A stretch of 64,000 nt of DNA, from the NCBI RefSeq assembly GCF_023898315.1, contig NC_064619.1:297700150-297764149 (forward strand). Reading direction: 5' to 3'. Each line of letters begins with the position of its first letter. The stretch's first letter is position 1. This DNA comes from Schistocerca nitens. Taxonomy: Eukaryota > Arthropoda > Insecta > Orthoptera > Acrididae. The notes under the pieces are model-generated. The model was not told where the DNA came from, did not search any database, and saw only the letters and a program-made list of their open reading frames with translations. Below, in pieces: positions 44,064-55,200 of the stretch. Made by a program: the position numbers and the translations under genes.

Positions 44064-45485
44064 CACTCCTGGAAATTGAAATAAGAACACCGTGAATTCA
44101 TTGTCCCAGGAAGGGGAAACTTTATTGACACATTCCTGGGGTCAGATACATCACATGATCACACTGACAGAACCACAGGCACATAGACACAGGCAACAGA
44201 GCATGCACAATGTCGGCACTAGTACAGTGTATATCCACCTTTCGCAGCAATGCAGGCTGCTATTCTCCCATGGAGACGATCGTAGAGATGCTGGATATAG
44301 TCCTGTGGAACGGCTTGCCATGCCATTTCCACCTGGCGCCTCAGTTGGACCAGCGTTCGTGCTGGACGTGCAGACTGCGTGAGACGACGCTTCATCCAGC
44401 CCCAAACATGCTCAATGGGGGACAGATCCGGAGATCTTGCTGGCCAGGGTAGTTGACTTACACCTTCTAGAGCACGTTGGGTGGCACGGGATACATGCGG
44501 ACGTGCATTGTCCTGTTGGAACAGCAAGTTCCCTTGCCGGTCTAGGAATGGTAGAACGATGGGTTCGATGACGGTTTGGATGTACCGTGCACTATTCAGT
44601 GTCCCCTCGACGATCACCAGTGGTGTACGGCCAGTGTAGGAGATCGCTCCCCACACCATGATGCCGGGTGTTGGCCCTGTGTGCCTCGGTCGTATGCAGT
44701 CCTGATTGTGGCGCTCACCTGCACGGCGCCAAACACGCATACGCCCATCATTGGCACCAAGGCAGAAGCGACTCTCATCGCTGAAGACGACACGTCTCCA
44801 TTCGTCCCTCCATTCACGCCTGTCGCGACACCACTGGAGGCGGGCTGCACGATGTTGGGGCGTGAGCAGAAGACGGCCTAACGGTGTGCGGGACCGTAGC
44901 CCAGCTTCATGGAGACGGTTGCGAATGGTCCTCGCCGATACCCCAGGAGCAACAGTGTCCCTAATTTGCTGGGAAGTGGCGGTGCGGTCCCCTACGGCAC
45001 TGCGTAGGATCCTACGGTCTTGGCGTGCATCCGTGCGTCGCTGCGGTCCGGTCCCAGGTCGACGGGCACGTGCACCTTCCGCCGACCACTGGCGACAACA
45101 TCGATGTACTGTGGAGACCTCACGCCCCACGTGTTGAGCAATTCGGCGGTACGTCCACCCGGCCTCCCGCATGCCCACTATACGCCCTCGCTCAAAGTCC
45201 GTCAACTGCACATACGGTTCACGTCCACGCTGTCGCGGCATGCTACCAGTGTTAAAGACTGCGATGGAGCTCCGTATGCCACGGCAAACTGGCTGACACT
45301 GACGGCGGCGGTGCACAAATGCTGCGCAGCTAGCGCCATTCGACGGGCAACACCGCGGGTCCTGGTGTGTCCGCTGTGCCGTGCGTGTGATCATTGCTTG
45401 TACAGCCCTCTCGCAGTGTCCGGAGCAAGTATGGTGGGTCTGACACACCGGTGTCAATGTGTTCTTTTTTCCATTTCCAGGAGTG
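44064..45485 (-). mobile_element. Tc1-like DD32E element, copy 2
   Basis: 1,422 bp with perfect outer ends CACTCCTGGAAAT / ATTTCCAGGAGTG, flanked by TA at 44062-44063 and 45486-45487. Terminal inverted repeats of about 27 bp with few mismatches (the inner end reads AAGAACAC). Confidence 0.96.
44219..45241 (-). CDS. Tc1-like DD32E transposase, intact, copy 2
   Basis: 340 uninterrupted residues with the same architecture as copy 1 and all three catalytic residues (D155, D244, E277). Differences from copy 1 include Leu for Pro in RLLLTPQH, Gly for Asp in EHVWGWMK and Gln in RRLTQSA. The upstream in-frame extension to an ATG at 45457 is open for 72 codons but has no Tc1-like features, so I treat it as leader. 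Both ends and the frame are intact, so this copy is a candidate autonomous element. Confidence 0.92.
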   Translation of the reverse strand: MPRQRGREPYVQLTDFERGRIVGMREAGWTYRRIAQHVGREVSTVHRCCRQWSAEGARARRPGTGPQRRTDARQDRRILRSAVGDRTATSQQIRDTVAPGVSARTIRNRLHEAGLRSRTPLGRLLLTPQHRAARLQWCRDRREWRDEWRRVVFSDESRFCLGANDGRMRVWRRAGERHNQDCIRPRHTGPTPGIMVWGAISYTGRTPLVIVEGTLNSARYIQTVIEPIVLPFLDRQGNLLFQQDNARPHVSRATQRALEGVSQLPWPARSPDLSPIEHVWGWMKRRLTQSARPARTLVQLRRQVEMAWQAVPQDYIQHLYDRLHGRIAACIAAKGGYTLY

Positions 45486-46108
45486 TAGTTAGTAAAGAAA
45501 TCTTTATCATGTACATTCCGGTGTAAACTTTTTGCCTGATTACGACATGGCGAACTATGCAGATGACAAGAATCTGCAGACTTGCTGAAGTTCCATCCTC
45601 TGAGATCAAAAATCTACATTCAGGTAGTATAGAGATCACTAAATTTACAGTAACACCTACAAAAAATAAGACAACGTGACACGCAGTGTGTTCCAACAAG
45701 AACAAATTCTCAATTGTATGCGAAATACCGTCCCCGGGTGTGTCAGATCAAAAGGTACCACAATTGATACATATATGATGCTCATATATTAACATACTTC
45801 AGTAAGATGTAACTACAATTACGACGTCTTTAACGCAGATCTGAGCTACATCTAATATATAAAACTGTCCACACCAAACGCATTCCGAATAGAAAATACC
45901 TAATGTAGTAAGTATAGTATAGTATAGTCATCGATACTTTCATACACATTTGACCCATCCATGCGTAACAGATTTTATGCTGTGTAATAGGTAGCTTATG
46001 AAACTCGGCGACGTTCGAAACTAGTCAGCCAATAAATAATTAGCAGATTTCGAAGTAAACATTTAAAAATGTGTTTTCTCCATATTTGACAGCTGCAAAG
46101 AGCGACGT

Positions 46109-46305
46109 TCAAATGGTTAAAATGGCTCTGAGCACTATGGGACTTAACATCTGAGGTCATCAGTCCCCTAGAACTTAGAACTACTTAAACCTAACATAAG
46201 GACATCACACACATCCATGCCCGAGGTAGGTTTCGAACCTGCGACCGTAGCAGTCGCGCGGTTCCAGACTGAAACGCCTAGAACCGCTCGGCCACCGCGG
46301 CCGGC
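46109..46305 (-). mobile_element. tRNA-derived SINE
   Basis: Short direct repeat GCGACGT at 46102-46108 and near 46312. Full head and body. Confidence 0.85.
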
Positions 46306-46883
46306 TAAAGCGCGACGTACTGAAAGCGTATATAAACTATTCTGCTGTTTCTCTTAATATTCAGTAGATGTAGTCACTGATGTTAAAACAGGCCTATGGG
46401 TCTTTGGATTACCTGAGCCACAATGTAGCCGTTAGAAGCCAGTTCCGTAAAATGCTCACGGTAATTTACAGAACAAGCATTTAGTACGATCCCATATGAG
46501 TTCTATGTGCGGCATCTGATTTAATCGCGTTACATGTTAAAAAAATCGCGTTACTCTCCCAACACCCTGCACACATTATTTGTCGATATCATCCTAGTAG
46601 CCACAGGAAGTGCAACCCATATATTGCATAATATCGCGGCCCGATGACAGCAACTGGACATAGGCAAATTTTTGTCATCGATCTTGGATGTAGCACAATA
46701 GGGTAACACAGTTGTGCCCACAACATACCCAGCTTTTGCGGCAATACCCTCATGTCTTTCTGAGATTTGCTGTTTCTGTGAATTTTTCAGCACTTACGAA
46801 AAATGCAGACACACTGAAAAATTCTAGCTCTGCCAACATTTCTTTTGCCAAATTTTCTCACTCGCGCTCGCTGCTTGTTGCAG

Positions 46884-46950
46884 GTACGGCCAGATGACCG
46901 CGGGAAGCTTCTGTTACATCGGGCCGCAGGGCATCGTCCACGGCACTACG
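46884..46950 (+). CDS. Uroc1: Urocanate hydratase, internal exon C
   Basis: The exon follows a TTGTTGCAG acceptor. Its first G completes the Met codon begun by exon B, and 22 codons follow: YGQMTAGSFCYIGPQGIVHG then TT, ending before a GTGAGT donor. This is among the most conserved stretches of the family, next to the catalytic pocket. The intron from exon B is 13,805 bp and holds a mariner relic, a decayed Tc1-like element, SINEs and one complete Tc1-like element. The continuation expected in the family (LTVLN..., then a Gly-rich Rossmann-like segment) was not found in the remaining 17 kb, so the next intron exceeds 17 kb or I missed a short exon. Confidence 0.94.
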
Positions 46951-47424
46951 GTGAGTACACGGCGCAAGCCGCTGGTGGTCGCTTTGTCGCTGACACCCGA
47001 TTACACGGTCATCGACGTACTCCGGACATAGGTTGCGGTTCGTTTAGCAGAGGTATATTGTGTAAGCCGTCCCACATACCTCGCTACAGGCTAACAACTC
47101 CCGTATTCGCTAACAACTCCCGTATTCTAACTTAATCTCCATGAGTAGTAACACAGCTCTCGTGACAGGAAACTTCCATTCATGGCATTTTGTAACGATA
47201 TTTCAAAACTAACTTCGTTTCTTTGACGAGAAGTATAACGGTTTTTGGCGCTCTTATATTACCCCCTGTCAGTTGCGATGAATTGAAAATGAAATGAGTC
47301 TGTCGCTTTATTGGTCGGAAGACTCAACCTAGAGTAGCGTGGTCTAGTTGTGCAAGTTTTTCTACTTGACGCCACTTTGGCGATTTGGACGTAGATGATG
47401 GTGAGATGGAATGATGACAATATA

Positions 47425-48845
47425 CACTCCTGGAAATTGAAATAAGAACACCGTGAATTCATTGTCCCAGGAAGGGGAAACTTTATTGACACATTCCTGG
47501 GGTCAGATACATCACATGATCACACTGACAGAACCACAGGCACATAGACACAGGCAACAGAGCATGCACAATGTCGGCACTAGTACAGTGTATATCCACC
47601 TTTCGCAGCAATGCAGGCTGCTATTCTCCCATGGAGACGATCGTAGAGATGCTGGATGTAGTCCTGTGGAACGGCTTGCCATGCCATTTCCACCTGGCGC
47701 CTCAGTTGGACCAGCGTTCGTGCTGGACGTGCAGACCGCGTGAGACGACGCTTCATCCAGTCCCAAACATGCTCAATGGGGGACAGATCCGGAGATCTTG
47801 CTGGCCAGGGTAGTTGACTTACACCTTCTAGAGCGCGTTGGGTGGCACGGGATACATGCGGACGTGCATTGTCCTGTTGGAACAGCAAGTTCCCTTGCCG
47901 GTCTAGGAATGGTAGAACGATGGGTTCGATGACGGTTTGGATGTACCGTCCACTATTCAGTGTCCCCTCGACGATCACCAGTGGTGTACGGCCAGTGTAG
48001 GAGATCGCTCCCCACACCATGATGCCGGGTGTTGGCCCTGTGTGCTCGGTCGTATGCAGTCCTGATTGTGGCGCTCACCTGCACGGCGCCAAACACGCAT
48101 ACGCCCATCATTGGCACCAAGGCAGAAGCGACTCCCATCGCTGAAGACGACACGTCTCCATTCGTCCCTCCATTCACGCCTGTCGCGACACCACTGGAGG
48201 CGGGCTGCACGATGTTGGGGCGTGAGCGGAAGACGGCCTAACGGTGTGCGGGACCGTAGCCCAGCTTCATGGAGACGGTTGCGAATGGTCCTCGCCGATA
48301 CCCCAGGAGCAACAGTGTCCCTAATTTGCTGGGAAGTGGCGGTGCGGTCCCCTACGGCACTGCGTAGGATCCTACGGTCTTGGCGTGCATCCGTGCGTCG
48401 CTGCGGTCCGGTCCCAGGTCGACGGGCACGTGCACCTTCCGCCGACCACTGGCGACAACATCGATGTACTGTGGAGACCTCACGCCCCACGTGTTGAGCA
48501 ATTCGGCGGTACGTCCACCCGGCCTCCCGCATGCCCACTATACGCCCTCGCTCAAAGTCCGTCAACTGCACATACGGTTCACGTCCACGCTGTCGCGGCA
48601 TGCTACCAGTGTTAAAGACTGCGATGGAGCTCCGTATGCCACGGCAAACTGGCTGACACTGACGGCGGCGGTGCACAAATGCTGCGCAGCTAGCGCCATT
48701 CGACGGGCAACACCGCGGGTCCTGGTGTGTCCGCTGTGCCGTGCGTGTGATCATTGCTTGTACAGCCCTCTCGCAGTGTCCGGAGCAAGTATGGTGGGTC
48801 TGACACACCGGTGTCAATGTGTTCTTTTTTCCATTTCCAGGAGTG
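47425..48845 (-). mobile_element. Tc1-like DD32E element, copy 3
   Basis: 1,421 bp, one base shorter than the other copies, with perfect ends and flanking TA at 47423-47424 and 48846-48847. Same orientation as copy 2, 1.9 kb downstream of it. Confidence 0.95.
47580..48601 (-). pseudogene. Tc1-like DD32E transposase, single-base frameshift, copy 3
   Basis: Identical in plan to copy 2, but one C is missing near 48044 (GTGCTCGG against GTGCCTCGG in copy 2). This shifts the frame after DCIRP and separates D155 from the rest of the catalytic core. A second change turns the conserved SDESRF into SDGSRF. The frames before and after the lesion are otherwise open, so inactivation is recent. Confidence 0.92.
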
Positions 48846-48869
48846 TAAATATCCACATCGTCAGCGGAG

Positions 48870-48960
48870 AAAAATCCTCGACCCGGCTGGGAATCGAACG
48901 GGGACTCCAGGATGTAAATAGAGCAACGCTAAACAGTAGATCACGAACTACGGATACCAG
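48870..48960 (-). repeat. tRNA-like SINE head fragment
   Basis: Minus strand CGTTCGATTCCCAGCCGGG and GAGGATTTTTCTCCGC resemble the heads of the SINEs at 6006 and 32339. No body was recognised. Confidence 0.5.
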
Positions 48961-49489
48961 TTACGATGATTCTTCACCAAGGTAGTGGAGTAAAAGATTT
49001 AATTGTTCTCGGCTAGATGGCTAACACGTGGCATGCTTCAGTCATTCGATTGTACTGTAATGCGGAATTCGGAATTAAAAACAGAGGCCAGGCAATGAGA
49101 ATTCGCAACAGTAAGCTTATTGTCAGTAGCCCTCTTCAGACTTTTTGAACTTGAACTCAGCATCACACCCATTCCCTCAATCAGCACAGCATCCGTGAAA
49201 CTGGCCAATCTTCTGGTTCTTTTCTTGCTTTCAGCCGATCGCCATACCCCAAATAGCCTATTAGTCTCGTTACTGTCGAATCATTCGGCACAGTCATCTG
49301 GATACATCCCATGAAATGCGCTACAACACGAGCATACGAACGACTGGCAAAACACTGTTCTCTTGGAAAAATGACATGGTCGCCAACAGACCTGCACTAT
49401 TCTACAGACGTCACGTGACCTGTACCCATTATATTGGCGTCTCTGTTTATCGTCGGTTACATCGGTGGTGCCATCTTCTGTGGCTGATC

Positions 49490-50910
49490 TAACGAATGAG
49501 TGCAACTCCATTTACGGACACATTTCTTGCAGCGGTGTACCGTAGGTCTCTAGAAGAGCGTAGCGTTCCAAAATATTGGAAAAGAGCACAGGTCATCCCC
49601 GTTTTCAAGAAGGGACGTCGAACAGATGTGCAGAACTATAGACCTATATCTCTAACGTCGATCAGTTGTAGAATTTTGGAATACGTATTATGTTCGAGTA
49701 TAATGACTTTTCTGGAGACTAGAAATCTACTCTGTAGGAATCAGCATGGGTTTCGAAGAAGACGATCGTGTGAAACCCAGCTAGCGCTATTCGTCCACGA
49801 GACTCAGAGGGCCATAGACACGGGTTCCCGGGTAGATGACTTCCGCAAAGCGTTTGATACAGTTCCCCACAGCCGCTTAATGAACAAAGTAAGAGTATAT
49901 GGACTATCAGACCAACTGTGTGATTGGATTGAAGAGTTCCTAGATAACAGAACGCAGGTCATTCTCAATGGAGAGAAGTCTTCCGAAGTAAGAGTGATTT
50001 CAGGTGTGCCGCAGGGTAGTGTCATAGGACCGTTGCTAATCACGATATACATAAATGACCTTGTGGATGACATCGGAAGTTCACTGAGGCTTTTTGCAGA
50101 TGATGCTGTAGTATATCGAAAGGTTGTAACCTGGGAAATTTGTATTGAAATGCAGGAGGATCTGCAACGAATTGACGCATGGTGCAGGGAATGGCAATTG
50201 AATCTCAATGTAGACAAGTGTAATGTGCAACGAACACATAGAAAGAAAGATCATTTATCTACAATATAGCAGGTCAGCAACTGGAAGCAGTTCATTTCAT
50301 TAATTATCTGGGAGTAGGCATTAGGAGTGATTTAAAATGGTATGACCATATAAAATTAATCGTCGGTAAAGCAGGTGCCAGACTGAGATTCATTGGAAGA
50401 ATCCTAAGGAAATGCAATCCGAAAACAAAGGAAGTAGGTTACAGTACACTTGTTCGCCCACTGCTTGAATACTGCTCACTGGTGTGGGATCCGTACCAGA
50501 TAGGGTTGATAGAACAGATAGAGAAGATCCAACGGAGAGCAGCGCGCTTCGTTCAGGATCATTTAGTAACCGCGAAAGCGTTACGCAAATTATAGATAAA
50601 CTCCAGTGGAAGACTCTGCAAGAGAGACGCTCAGTAGCTCGGTACGGGTTTTTTTTGAAGTTTCGAGAACATACCTTCACCGAGGAGTCAAGTAGTATAT
50701 TGCTCCCTCCTACGTATATCTCGCGAAGAGACCATGAGGATAAAATCAGAGCGATGAGCCCACACAGAGGCATACGGAAATCTTTCTTTCCACGAACAAT
50801 ACGAGACTGGAATAGGAGGGAGAACCGATAGAGGTACTCAAGGTACCCTCCGCCACACACCGTCAGGTGGCCTGCGGAGTATGGCTGTAGATGTAGATGT
50901 GGATGTACAT
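49490..50910 (+). mobile_element. Jockey/CR1-like LINE, 5'-truncated
   Basis: Reverse transcriptase and C-terminal region in + orientation, ending in the 3' tail TGTAGATGTAGATGTGGATG. Endonuclease and 5' end missing. Confidence 0.8.
49496..50830 (+). pseudogene. LINE reverse transcriptase, damaged
   Basis: RT motifs in order: RAQVIPVFKKGRRTDVQNYR, PISLTSISCRILEYVL, QHGFRRRRSCETQL, then motif A reduced to DDFRKAFDTVPHSRL (a few residues lost before the Asp), GVPQGSVIGPLLITIYINDL and the catalytic LRLFADDAVVY. A frameshift near 50225 is followed by GQQLEAVHFINYLGVGIRSD, RFIGRILRKCNPKTKE, TLVRPLLEYCSLVWDPYQIG and EKIQRRAARFV, then a stop near 50590. Inactive. Confidence 0.87.
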
Positions 50911-51039
50911 TTATTTTCATGTGCGGGACTATTAGATCACTCTGTATAAGTGTATTACACCGTCCGTGAAACTGTCTGCGAAACACGCAGTTCCCCATAC
51001 ATCTGGCAAGTTTACGCAGAGACTGTCGCTGCTCTCCCC

Positions 51040-51345
51040 CTTGTCCGTTTGCTGCAGGAAACTGATAGCTGCGTCCACGCTGCCTGCTGTTTGTGACGCG
51101 GCGGGCCTCGCAGTGAGAGAGAGAGCACCGCGCTGCGACTGCGGAAGCGACGCCTGAGCCCCAATATATCCGCGTCCGTCTTTTGTAGGACGCGGGACAA
51201 TGCGAGCAGACGTTAATAAAAGCCGGCGCGGCCCGCCTGTTCGGCAGTTGCCGGCAGCCTGAGCCAGCCGAAAGGATTTGCGCATTTAATCTCCAGCCGT
51301 GCGTATCTGCTGCGGTGTGCCCGTGTCCGTCGCCGATACGCGACA
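51040..51345 (+). promoter_or_regulatory. GC-rich segment with TATA/Inr-like spacing (tentative)
   Basis: A 300-bp GC- and CpG-rich stretch in an AT-rich background. ATAAAAG at 51216-51222 lies about 29 bp before GGCAGTT (51243-51249), spacing that would suit a TATA/initiator core promoter. No downstream coding exon was recognised. Could equally be repeat-derived. Confidence 0.2.
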
Positions 51346-51460
51346 TCCAATACAGCTGCTTGTCCGGTAGTCGCATCGATTTTATGCCAGAACTTAGAAC
51401 TTCACATAAGTACGTAGGCTTGCGTGGCCAGAGTCGTTAACATAAAATCGTACATAAAAG

Positions 51461-52016
51461 TTGACATACAGGTTGCTGCTAAATCCAGATAATTCTCAAA
51501 TTTTTTTCCACCATATCGTAGTTCCGCCGGAAGTCCCGAATGGCGATCTTGAAAGCCGTAGCCATATAGTAAACAATCAGAACCTCAAAATGGCCGAGAT
51601 GTTACGGACAAGTGCGGAATATAACCGAATTTATCTGCAAGTTTTGACGAGTGTCGTGAAACCGTGGACGATAACTGTGGCCTCGCGGAGGCAATACGCC
51701 TTTCTACAGGACGGTGCACCGGTTCATACGAGCCATTTAGTCCAAAATTGGCTCTCGGATAACGTTGACGTGTTCTGGTCAAAGGAGTTCTGGCCCCCCG
51801 AGTAGTCGGGATTCGAAACCCCTCGACTACTATGTTGCGAGCGTAGTCGAAACAGTTACCAACAAGACGAGGTACCCTAACGTCGCATCTCTACGAAACG
51901 CTATCGAAGCAGCATTCGCCAATATGGACAGCGCTGTTTCAAAGGGTGCGTGCTATCGCTTCAGGACAAGATTGGAGGCGGTCATTGCGGCGGAAAGCGG
52001 TTACATCGAGCAATGA
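51461..52016 (+). pseudogene. Mariner-like transposase C-terminal half
   Basis: YAFLQDGAPVHTSHLVQNWL carries the second catalytic Asp, KEFWPPE is followed by a frame break where SSPDLNP would be expected, then DYYVASVVETVTNKTRYPNV and ANMDSAVSKGACYRF, ending ESGYIEQ. The N-terminal half is missing. Confidence 0.75.
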
Positions 52017-52091
52017 TACTCTTGAAAGGTACCACTACTTGTATCTGAAAGTATTTTCATTTGCATTTGTATTTTGTCTTAATTTATTTGC

Positions 52092-52275
52092 GCCGGCCGC
52101 TGTGGCCGAGCGGATCTAGGCGCTTCAGTCCGGAACTGCTCTGTTGCTACAGGCTCGAATCCTGCCTCGGGCATGTCTGTGTGTGATGTCCTTAGGTTAG
52201 TTTGGTTTAAGTAGTTCTAAGTCTAGGGGACTGATGACCTCAGATGTTAAGTCCCATAGTGCTTGGAGCCATTTA
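52092..52275 (+). mobile_element. tRNA-derived SINE
   Basis: Full head (GCCGGCCGCTGTGGCCGAGC) and body. The RTE LINE is inserted immediately after its 3' end. Confidence 0.87.
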
Positions 52276-52286
52276 ATAAATTAGTT

Positions 52287-55200
52287 CTTTCTTCTTCTTC
52301 TTCGCGGATGGATCACTTAGGACCACGCGTAATCAACATTTGTTGGCCTTCCTTTTCGCCCAGTATTCCTTCATAAACAACAAATGGGCTAGCTTTCGTT
52401 GCGTAGACCATGTATGTCGGTTAGTTTTTCTCTCTTCTTCCTCAAAACCCCGTGTGTTTGTGATTTTTCTGATTTCATTTCTATCATGTAGATTTGGAGA
52501 CCCTAATTCTCTCAGGTCTTTTTCCGTCTGTACCAGTTCGGTCTTGTGGTTTTGTTCTTTAAAAATGTATGGATTTTGTGCGTTAACCTCTTTGAGTCCA
52601 TTCTTTCTAAGTGCCCCATGAATTGGATTCTTCTCATGCGCATTGTGTCTGTTATTTTGGAGATATTTTTATATATTTCTGCATTGGGTTTTGGATAATG
52701 TACCCCATCTTTAGTTCTTGGTCCTAGGATTTTCCTCATTATCTTATGTTCTTTCACTTCTAATTCCTCTTTTAGTGTTCTGTGTTGAAGGTTTAGTGTC
52801 TCAGATGCGTAGAGAGCTTCGGGTCTAGTTACTGTTGTGTAGTGTCGTATTTTGCAGTTCCACGAGAGACTCTTTTTGTTGTAAATGTTTTTTTGTTAAC
52901 TGAAACGCCGTCTCCATTTTCTGGACTCTTGATCTGACAGATGTCTTTTCATTACAATTTTCTGCAATCCATTCACCTAAATATTTAAATTCTTTTACTC
53001 GAGAGATGTAGTTATTACCAATTTTGAGATCAGGAGGTGCATCTTTGACGTCAGTCATAAATTTTGTTTTTTCAAATGAAATTTGTAATCCTATTTTAGC
53101 TGCCTGTTCTTGTAATAATTCTAGCTGTTTCTGTGCATCAGTAATGTCTTGTGCGATCAGTGCCATGTCATCAGCAAATGCTAAACAGTGTAATTCTATG
53201 CCCTTATGTCTTGGTCCCAGTCTGTGTGCTGGTGCACCTGCTATTTTCCATTCTCTAACAACTTTTTCAAGAGCACAATTGAAGAGCACTGGGGACAGTA
53301 CATCCCCTTGTCGTACTCCTGTGTCTATTTGAAATTCTGTGCTCAATTCTCCCATAAATTTTACTTTGGATTTGGTGTCCGTGAGTGTTTCTTTTATGAT
53401 GTTTGTTGTCTTTTGATCTAGTCCAAATTCTGCTAATACTTCAAAAAGGGATTCTCGGTCTATACTGTCATATGCTTTTTTAAAGTCGACAAACGTGATG
53501 ACATAACTTTTGTTTGAAGTACTATGTAAATATTTCATTGAGTTTTTCAAGTTAAGGATCTGTTCTACGCAAGATCGACCTTTTCTGAACCCACCTTGGC
53601 ATTCGCCTAGTTTTGAATCCAGCTGAGGTTCTGCACGGTTTAGTAGGGCTTTAGACAGAATTTTGTATGTTATTGACAATAAAGAGATTTCACGATAGTT
53701 GTTGGGGTCTGTTTTACTTCCTTTTTTGTACAGAGGATGTATGATTGCAGTCTTCCAATCTGTGGGGATTTTTTCAGTTTTCCAGATTTCATGTATAATT
53801 TCTTCGAGTTTTGCAATAAGATTTTCTCCTGCATTTTTCCATAATTCTGCGATGATTTGGTCTTCTCCTGATGCTTTGTTATTTTTCAGTGACTGAATTA
53901 TCTCTTTAATCTCTTGTAAACTTGGTGGCTTTGAGTCTGGGTTTCGTTGTGTACGATGGAACTCAAATTTTTCTGCAGGCTTTTCACAATTCAGTAATTT
54001 AGAAAAGTATTTTGCAAGAATTTCACAGTTTTCGGTGTTGGTATGAGCAATTTCCCCATGGTCATTTTTGAACTGGAGTGATGGAGGAGAGTACTTTGTT
54101 AGTTTTTGTTTGAATACTCTGTAGAAATTTCGGGAATTGTTTTTCTTGAAATCATTTTCTATGTCTTGCAATTTTTTGTCTTCGTGTTGTTTACGGACTG
54201 TTCGTATTGCTTTTGTGACTGTTTTCCTGGTATCTTTGAGATCTTCCAGGGTCTTTTGATTTTTGTTGCACAACCAATTTTGCCACGCCTGTTGTCTGAG
54301 ATTTATCAGTTGGTCACACTCATCTGTCCACCATGGGTGTTTACGTGTTCTTGTTTGCGGTGCTACAGTTTCAGCTGCATTTAAAAGTCCTGCTTGCAGT
54401 TGTTGCCAATTTTGTGGTTTTAAATATTGCGTTTCTTTTGTAAATTGTTCATTGCCATTCATCTTTTGTACATCATATTTACGGTGTGGAGATTTCTTAG
54501 TGAATTTTCTTTTTTCTGGAATGACATCTAGGGAGAATTTTGTTGGGTAATGGTCGGAATCTAGGTCTAGTCCATTAAGGACTTTAAGTTTCATGATTTA
54601 TACTGTATTTACGCGGGAGATCATTACATGATCCAACTGATATTCACCTAGTAATGGATTAGGTGAGATCCAAGTTTTCGTTTTCGAGGCTCTTTTCTTG
54701 AAAAATGTTGATTTGAAAAATAGGTCATGGTTTTTGCAGATTTCAATGAGTCGCATGCCATTCCGGTTGGTCTGTGTATGCCCTGACCATTTACCTACCC
54801 AATATCGATATTTCTTTTCTTTACCGATTTGTGCATTGAAATCGCCCTTAAGGATTTTGACATGGTTATTTGGGATTTTTTGGAGAATATTATCTAATTG
54901 GTTCCAGAATTCTTCTACTTCTTCTATTTTGTTTTTGTTAGTGATGTTAGTTGGTGCATGTCCGTTGATTAGGGTGTATATCTTATTAGCTGATTTTATT
55001 GTCATCGTGGAGAGCCGACCCGAGTAAGATTTGAAAGTTGCGACTGAATCAAGTATTGATGTATCTACTATAAATCCAGTTCCAAACTGTGGACAATTTG
55101 CCATGGCTCGTTTTCCAGGTTTTCCTTTGTATATCCTGTATCCTTCCGAATCAAAAGGATTTTCATCTGTATATCGTGATTCCTGAAATGCAATAATTTT

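Larger units (their letters stand above)
43885..45625 (+). repeat. Dispersed repeat, copy split by a Tc1-like element
   Basis: Left part 43885-44063 and right part 45486-45625 align with 42540-42925. The Tc1-like DD32E element sits exactly between them. Confidence 0.72.

Noticed and set aside
45900..45935. Short AGTATAGTATAGTATAG tandem run as a regulatory array
   Set aside because: Only a few units, consistent with random microsatellite growth.
48380..48985. 201-codon open frame antisense to Tc1-like copy 3 (also seen antisense to the other copies)
   Set aside because: A shadow of the transposase gene that recurs with every copy; low-complexity Arg/Cys-rich translation and no independent motif.
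50390..51376. 328-codon open frame on the minus strand
   Set aside because: Its first part is antisense to LINE coding sequence and the rest has no motif; GC-rich sequence lacks stops by composition.
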